This document shows positions 60,198 to 64,000 of a stretch of 64,000 nucleotides of DNA, one piece after another. The position numbers and the translations under genes are program-made. Position 1 is the first letter of the stretch, and the number at the start of each line of letters is the position of its first letter. The notes beneath the pieces are model-generated. The model saw nothing but the letters and a program-made list of their open reading frames with translations. It searched no databases and had not been told where the DNA came from. Source of the DNA: Tisiphia sp964030975 (lineage in GTDB: Bacteria > Pseudomonadota > Alphaproteobacteria > Rickettsiales > Rickettsiaceae); contig NZ_CAXIQH010000001.1 of NCBI RefSeq assembly GCF_964030975.1, positions 558,001 through 622,000 on the forward strand. Reading direction: 5' to 3'.

Positions 60198-60947
60198 TTA
60201 AGCTAAATCATCGTCACCTAAATTACTAGAACCAGTTGTAGGTACTTGAATATTACTATCCAGAGTTTGTGATTGCTCGGATATATTATATGACACTGTT
60301 TCCATTGTGAATGTTTCATAGCTAACATCAACAGTAGATTGCTGTTCTTCAGTAAGATATGTACCGTCCTGACTATTGATAATTTTTTCCAAAGTCGTTC
60401 GGTTATAAGGAGACTTTAACAATTCCCAATAACGAATAACAATATTAGATAGTGTATCTCCAATTGGAGATTTGAGATCTGATATTTTGTCATGGCAAAA
60501 TACAGGTGCTGTTGACTGTAAGGAGGTCATATTATTTTTTATCGCTTCCAAGATGGTGAATGTACCAGAAGCAATTTTATCTGCTTCTGACAAATTTAAA
60601 ATCTTAATTCTCAGTGCATCAAAAGCTGATGTGAACTTGTCCATATCAGGTTTAGTGTGTTTGTCTAAATAGATATACGCGTTGTGTTTTGGCTCCTCAT
60701 GGTAGATGGTAGGGTCAGAAAGAATTTGACTCTGTTTTTGCTGTTTTATGATAAGCAGATAATCATCACAAAAATACTTAGCCAATTCTAATAGGCTCAA
60801 TTCTTTGATTTCTTCTACTGACTTTCCCTCAAGTTTTGCTCGGGAGCTTTCTAAAGAGGCTAAAAATTCTTCATATTTTTTTTTGTGTTGTTCTTCTGTT
60901 ATTTCTTCACTTGTAGAGGTAGCATTATCTTCTTGGCTCTTAAACAT
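60198..60947 (-). CDS. Acidic soluble protein of unknown function
   Basis: I do not recognise this 249-residue protein. No signal peptide or membrane helix is visible. Residues 1-60 are charged and likely helical or coiled coil (EEITEEQHKKKYEEFLASLE), the middle is helical, and the last 50 residues are rich in Ser, Thr, Gln and Asp (SNLGDDDLA end) and look disordered. GAGAGTAA lies a few bases upstream of the ATG. Composition and the disordered acidic tail are reminiscent of rickettsial proteins of restricted distribution, but no effector signal can be claimed. It is divergent from iscR. Confidence 0.55.
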   Translation of the reverse strand: MFKSQEDNATSTSEEITEEQHKKKYEEFLASLESSRAKLEGKSVEEIKELSLLELAKYFCDDYLLIIKQQKQSQILSDPTIYHEEPKHNAYIYLDKHTKPDMDKFTSAFDALRIKILNLSEADKIASGTFTILEAIKNNMTSLQSTAPVFCHDKISDLKSPIGDTLSNIVIRYWELLKSPYNRTTLEKIINSQDGTYLTEEQQSTVDVSYETFTMETVSYNISEQSQTLDSNIQVPTTGSSNLGDDDLA

Positions 60948-61122
60948 AGTTACTCTCCATTTTAAAATTTATAATATGATATTAATTCAATTTTATAGTA
61001 ATAGTGAAGTAAAGTTTAGTTACCAATTTTGTTACTGTCAATGGGATTTTTTTGTTGATATAATACTTGACTAAATTAGTAGGATATTATAAGATTATGT
61101 TATAATTGGTGGAGTTGTTTGT

Positions 61123-61524
61123 ATGCAATTAACTACAAAGGGGCGATATGCAGTGATGGCAATCTTAGAAATCGCATCACAAATGTCAGATATGCCTGTT
61201 ACCTTGGCTGAAATTTCAGCAAAACAACATATACCGGTTAATTATTTGGAACAAATTTTTGCAAAACTTAAGAAGGCTAATATAGTTAGAGCAACGAAAG
61301 GTCCAAAAGGTGGTTACATCATTAATGAGAAATTAGATAATATCAAGATTACTAATATTATTGATGCGGTAGATGAGAATATTGAAATGACCAGATGTTT
61401 AGGGAAATCCGGAAGTAGTTGCGTACCTAATAAAGTGCAATGTAACGCCCATCATTTATGGTTGGGTTTAAGTCGGCATATAAGGAACTATTTTGATACC
61501 ATTTCTATAGCTGATATGCTTTAG
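61123..61524 (+). CDS. iscR: Rrf2-family Fe-S regulator IscR
   Basis: A 133-residue winged-helix regulator. MQLTTKGRYAVMAILEIASQ, the recognition region ISAKQHIPVNYLEQIFAKLK and ATKGPKGGYIINEKLDNI fit IscR. Three cysteines (RCLGKSGSSCVPNKVQC) can hold a [2Fe-2S] cluster. It senses cluster supply and regulates the isc operon, here the downstream cysteine desulfurases. A repeat-filled 381-bp gap now separates it from the first of them, so the operon may be split at the transcript level. Confidence 0.93.
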   Translation: MQLTTKGRYAVMAILEIASQMSDMPVTLAEISAKQHIPVNYLEQIFAKLKKANIVRATKGPKGGYIINEKLDNIKITNIIDAVDENIEMTRCLGKSGSSCVPNKVQCNAHHLWLGLSRHIRNYFDTISIADML

Positions 61525-61527
61525 GTA

Positions 61528-61834
61528 CATAGCTAACCCGATTAACATTACTCCGTCATTGCGAGGAGGTATATAAGCCGACGAAGCAATCCAGGAAAAT
61601 TTAGAAATGGATTGCCACGACCACTCACGTGGTCTCGCAATGACGTATGTACCAATAACTTGTCATTGCGAGGAGCTACTTTAGTAGCGACGAAGCAATT
61701 GTAAATTGTCATTCCCGCGTAGGCGGGAATCTATATCCCGCACCGAAGCAGGGATGACACAAAAAACAGTACTGCTTCGTGTGCATAAGCACTACTCACT
61801 AATGGACGAAGTAGTGCTAATTGGGTTATCTATA
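61528..61834. repeat. Family A composite element between iscR and nifS-like gene
   Basis: Ends CATAGCTAACCCGATTAACA and TAATTGGGTTATCTATA. It holds one plain GAAGCAATCC hairpin, then a nested hairpin with GAAGCAAT^TGTAAATTGTCATTC and the CCCGCGTAGGCGGG palindrome. It takes up most of the 381-bp gap. Confidence 0.75.
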
Positions 61835-61905
61835 AACTTCCATATACTAAAACTAATATAAAAATTATTTTTTTTACAACTTTTATATTAGTGGGCTGAT
61901 AAATT

Positions 61906-63030
61906 ATGTTATATTTAGATCATAATGCTACTACTAGCATTCATCCTAAGGTTAAGGAACTGATGGAGAATTTGATGAAAGAGGCATATTATAATCCGTC
62001 TTCCATTCATAGCAAAGGGCGTTATGCTCGGAGTTTAGTGGAAATAGCTAGGCAGCAGGTTGCGAAATCTGTTGGCGTTGATATAAATTCTAGAGAATAT
62101 CAGGTAATTTTTACTTCCTCTGGCACAGAGAGTAATAATTTGCTGATGAATAATTATTATGACGGAGAAATTTTTGTTTCTAGCATAGAGCATTTATCGA
62201 TCTTTGATCACACTAAATATCGAGATAATATTAAAATTATCCGTGTTGATAGTGATGGCATTGTTGATATTGACCATTTAGAACAATTATTATTGGCAAG
62301 TCTAGCTAGTAAAAAGCTAGTTTCTGTGATGCTGGCTAATAATGAAAGTGGTGTTGTGCAAAATATACAACAGTTGGTTAAAATTGCCCAAAAATATGGG
62401 GCGGTATTTCACAGTGATTGTGTGCAAGCAGTTGGTAAAATACCGGTCAATATTAAAGAATTAGCAGTTGATTTTGCTACTATATCGGCTCACAAATTAG
62501 GAGGAGTACAAGGAAGTAGTGCTTTGATTGTCAAGGCAGGACATACGCTTAAAGCGATGATGATTGGTGGAGGGCAAGAGAGGAATATTCGATCAGGTAC
62601 AGAAAATGTACTGGCAATTGCTTCGTTCGGGCTTGCATCATCAATAGCTGTTAATGAGGTAGAAGATAGATATAACAAAATGAAAAAATTACAGACATAT
62701 TTGGAGCAAAATTTACTCCACTATAGCAATGTTAAAATAGTCTCGAAGAATGTCGAAAGACTACCTAATACCACCTTGATGATTGTGTCCAAAACTGATG
62801 CACAAACCAAGTTGATAGCTTTTGATTTACGGGGTATAGCGGTTAGCTCCGGTTCTGCCTGTTCATCAGGGAAAGTTGGTAAGTCACATGTATTATCTTC
62901 CATGGGATTTAGTGAGGATGATGCTAGGTCTTCGATTAGAGTAAGTTTTGATTATCAACAAACTATTGAAGATGTTGTGACATTTATTAAAGCGTTTGAA
63001 GAAGTATATTATCCGCTATGTCATTCTTAG
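61906..63030 (+). CDS. Cysteine desulfurase, NifS-like paralogue
   Basis: A 374-residue PLP enzyme of the class V aminotransferase fold. Seen: MLYLDHNATTSIHPKVKELM, TSSGTESNNLLMNNY, VMLANNESGVVQNIQ, FHSDCVQAVGK, and the PLP-lysine in ISAHKLGGVQGSSALIV. The active-site cysteine loop SSGSACSSGKVGKSH is present. It transfers sulfur from cysteine to scaffold proteins. Rickettsia genomes have this second desulfurase directly upstream of iscS; its separate role is not settled. GCTGATAAATT gives no strong ribosome binding site. Confidence 0.9.
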   Translation: MLYLDHNATTSIHPKVKELMENLMKEAYYNPSSIHSKGRYARSLVEIARQQVAKSVGVDINSREYQVIFTSSGTESNNLLMNNYYDGEIFVSSIEHLSIFDHTKYRDNIKIIRVDSDGIVDIDHLEQLLLASLASKKLVSVMLANNESGVVQNIQQLVKIAQKYGAVFHSDCVQAVGKIPVNIKELAVDFATISAHKLGGVQGSSALIVKAGHTLKAMMIGGGQERNIRSGTENVLAIASFGLASSIAVNEVEDRYNKMKKLQTYLEQNLLHYSNVKIVSKNVERLPNTTLMIVSKTDAQTKLIAFDLRGIAVSSGSACSSGKVGKSHVLSSMGFSEDDARSSIRVSFDYQQTIEDVVTFIKAFEEVYYPLCHS

Positions 63031-63050
63031 CAAAGGCGGGAATCTAGAAC

Positions 63051-63238
63051 TCACAACTGTCGAAAGTTAGAAGGTAGAGCGGGTTTAGAGGTCATCATGG
63101 TAGTTTGAAAGTTATGGTGTCATTCCTAGCTACGGCGGGAATCTATAATATTCTAGAGTTTTTTGAAGCTATTTTAGATCCCTGCCTACGCAGGGATGAC
63201 ACAAAACTCGCTTCCTCTTCTAACTTTCGACAGTTGTG
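63051..63238. repeat. Family D palindromic element
   Basis: Perfect-looking ends CACAACTGTCGAAAGTTAGA and CTTCTAACTTTCGACAGTTG. The interior carries GGTAGTTTGAAAGTTATG and partial GGCGGGAATCTA / CCTGCCTACGCAGGGATGA hairpins. Confidence 0.75.
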
Positions 63239-63380
63239 CTAGAACCCGCACTGAAGCAGGGATGGACAGTAAGTTGAGTGGGGATGATGCAAAATTGTAA
63301 GTTGTCATTCCCGCGTAGGCGGGAATCTAGATCCCGCACTGAAGCAGGGATGATATTCCTGTTGGAATGACACTAAAGGG
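63239..63380. repeat. Isolated B-type core palindromes upstream of iscS
   Basis: ATTCCCGCGTAGGCGGGAAT (63307-63326) followed by CCCGCACTGAAGCAGGGATG, without family A or B ends. The first matches the 6-8-6 spacing ATTCCC-N8-GGGAAT known from Neisseria dRS3 repeats. Confidence 0.65.
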
Positions 63381-63389
63381 TAACTTAGT

Positions 63390-64000
63390 ATGGATAAATT
63401 AGAAAAATTAAGACAAAAAGTAAAATTAAGTGGTAAATCACTACCAATTTATATGGATTATCAATCGACAACTCCTATGGATCCAAGGGTCTTGGAATGT
63501 ATGCTGCCATATTTTACCACTAAATTTGGTAATCCGCACTCTAGGAGCCATTCTTTTGGTTGGGAAGCCGAAGAGGCTGTGGAAAAGTCAAGAGAACAAG
63601 TGGCAAGGCTTATTGGTGCTGATCCTAAAGAAATTATTTTTACTTCTGGTGCTACTGAATCTAATAATTTAGCGATAAAAGGTATTGCTAAATTCTATGG
63701 TAGTAAAAAAAATCACATAGTGACGGTGATAAGTGAACATAAATGCGTTTTAGATGCCTGCCGGCATTTAGAGAATGAAGGGTTTAAGGTAACATATTTG
63801 CCAATTCAGCCAAGTGGTTTGATTGATTTACAACAATTAAGAAATGCCATAACCGACCAAACTATGTTGGTATCAGTGATGGCGGTAAATAATGAAATCG
63901 GTGTTATCCAACCAATTAAAGAAATTGGCAAAATTTGTCGGGAATTAGGTGTATTTTTTCATTCAGACATCGCCCAAGGATATGGTAAAATTCCCATAGA
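63390..64000 (+). CDS. iscS: Cysteine desulfurase IscS, 3' end beyond the window
   Basis: The first 203 codons of IscS run to the window edge: LPIYMDYQSTTPMDPRVLEC, FGNPHSRSHSFGWEAEEAVE, FTSGATESNNLAIKG, VISEHKCVLDACRHLE, VMAVNNEIGVIQPIKEIGK and FFHSDIAQGYGKIP. It is the housekeeping desulfurase feeding Fe-S cluster assembly and tRNA thiolation. GTAACTTAGT upstream gives only a weak ribosome binding site. By analogy with other rickettsiae, iscU and iscA should follow outside the window. Confidence 0.93.
   Translation, partial: MDKLEKLRQKVKLSGKSLPIYMDYQSTTPMDPRVLECMLPYFTTKFGNPHSRSHSFGWEAEEAVEKSREQVARLIGADPKEIIFTSGATESNNLAIKGIAKFYGSKKNHIVTVISEHKCVLDACRHLENEGFKVTYLPIQPSGLIDLQQLRNAITDQTMLVSVMAVNNEIGVIQPIKEIGKICRELGVFFHSDIAQGYGKIPI

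Noticed and set aside
7684..63380. Many repeated hairpins that might be taken for a CRISPR array.
   Set aside because: Copies are dispersed, palindromic and not separated by unique spacers of constant length; no cas gene is present.

Overview
The window is AT-rich DNA from an obligate intracellular alphaproteobacterium of the family Rickettsiaceae, most likely Rickettsia or a close sister lineage. Three things point there. (1) Gene content and order: sdhC-sdhD-sdhA without sdhB, an Fo-only atpI-atpB-atpE-atpX-atpF cluster, uppS-cdsA-ftsB, lptD-surA-rsmA without pdxA, iscR-nifS-iscS, and stand-alone RelA/SpoT-type fragments. (2) Palindromic elements of the Rickettsia RPE-1 type inserted in frame in ileS and truB. 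(3) Heavy gene decay. Genus and strain cannot be fixed from the sequence alone; the high repeat and IS load suggests an arthropod or protist symbiont rather than a streamlined pathogen.

Layout. 1-3.6 kb: two tandem DUF2608 (HAD-like) exported proteins and a large unknown protein. 4-7.7 kb: DsbA-like lipoprotein, Fo ATP synthase genes, GNAT acetyltransferase. 8-11.2 kb: dihydrolipoamide dehydrogenase and IS110-family copy 1. 11.4-20.3 kb: trpS, plsC, sdhCDA, a ChpT-like phosphotransferase, pgpA, lysC, and the divergent rpsU/COQ9 pair. 20.3-27.3 kb: ileS, ctaA, rluC-type gene, IS110 copy 2. 27.3-33 kb: repeat-rich DNA, recO, rnd, ftsB-cdsA-uppS. 33-39 kb: folE, a heme-copper oxidase subunit I, tRNA-Ile, tRNA-Lys, kdsB, birA, nuoN. 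39-45 kb: a degraded accessory zone with an integrase remnant, a split alarmone synthetase/hydrolase pair, an MFS gene broken by an IS256 element, and an IS110/lysozyme fossil. 45-50.2 kb: truB-rpsO-pnp and a HigBA toxin-antitoxin module. 50.2-64 kb: DUF3576 protein, lpxB, a nonsense-mutated phosphoethanolamine transferase, ruvX, a MazG-like gene, rsmA-surA-lptD, then iscR and two cysteine desulfurases (the second cut by the window edge).

The intergenic DNA is dominated by small palindromic elements. I label them A (ends TATAGCTAACC..., about 150-310 bp, mostly carrying a TCATTGCGAGG...GAAGCAATCC hairpin), B (a uniform 140-bp element with ends TATAGTGAAACC.../TATAGTTATGC... and a GATTCCCGCG...CGGGAATGA core, eleven copies plus a variant), C (ends CAGGGCAGTTTAAAAG) and D (ends CACAACTGTCGAAAG). 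A and B both end in TATA, suggesting TA-targeting mobile elements moved in trans. Family A is inserted in frame in three genes and supplies the last codons and stop of three others. Both IS110 copies sit at the same point of the B-type core palindrome. Their long 3' non-coding region carries segments resembling both the target and the element's own end, as expected of a bridge RNA. The most unusual observations are this IS110/palindrome pairing, the frame-preserving family A insertions, and the adjacent synthetase-only and hydrolase-only RSH genes in the order opposite to a normal Rel protein.
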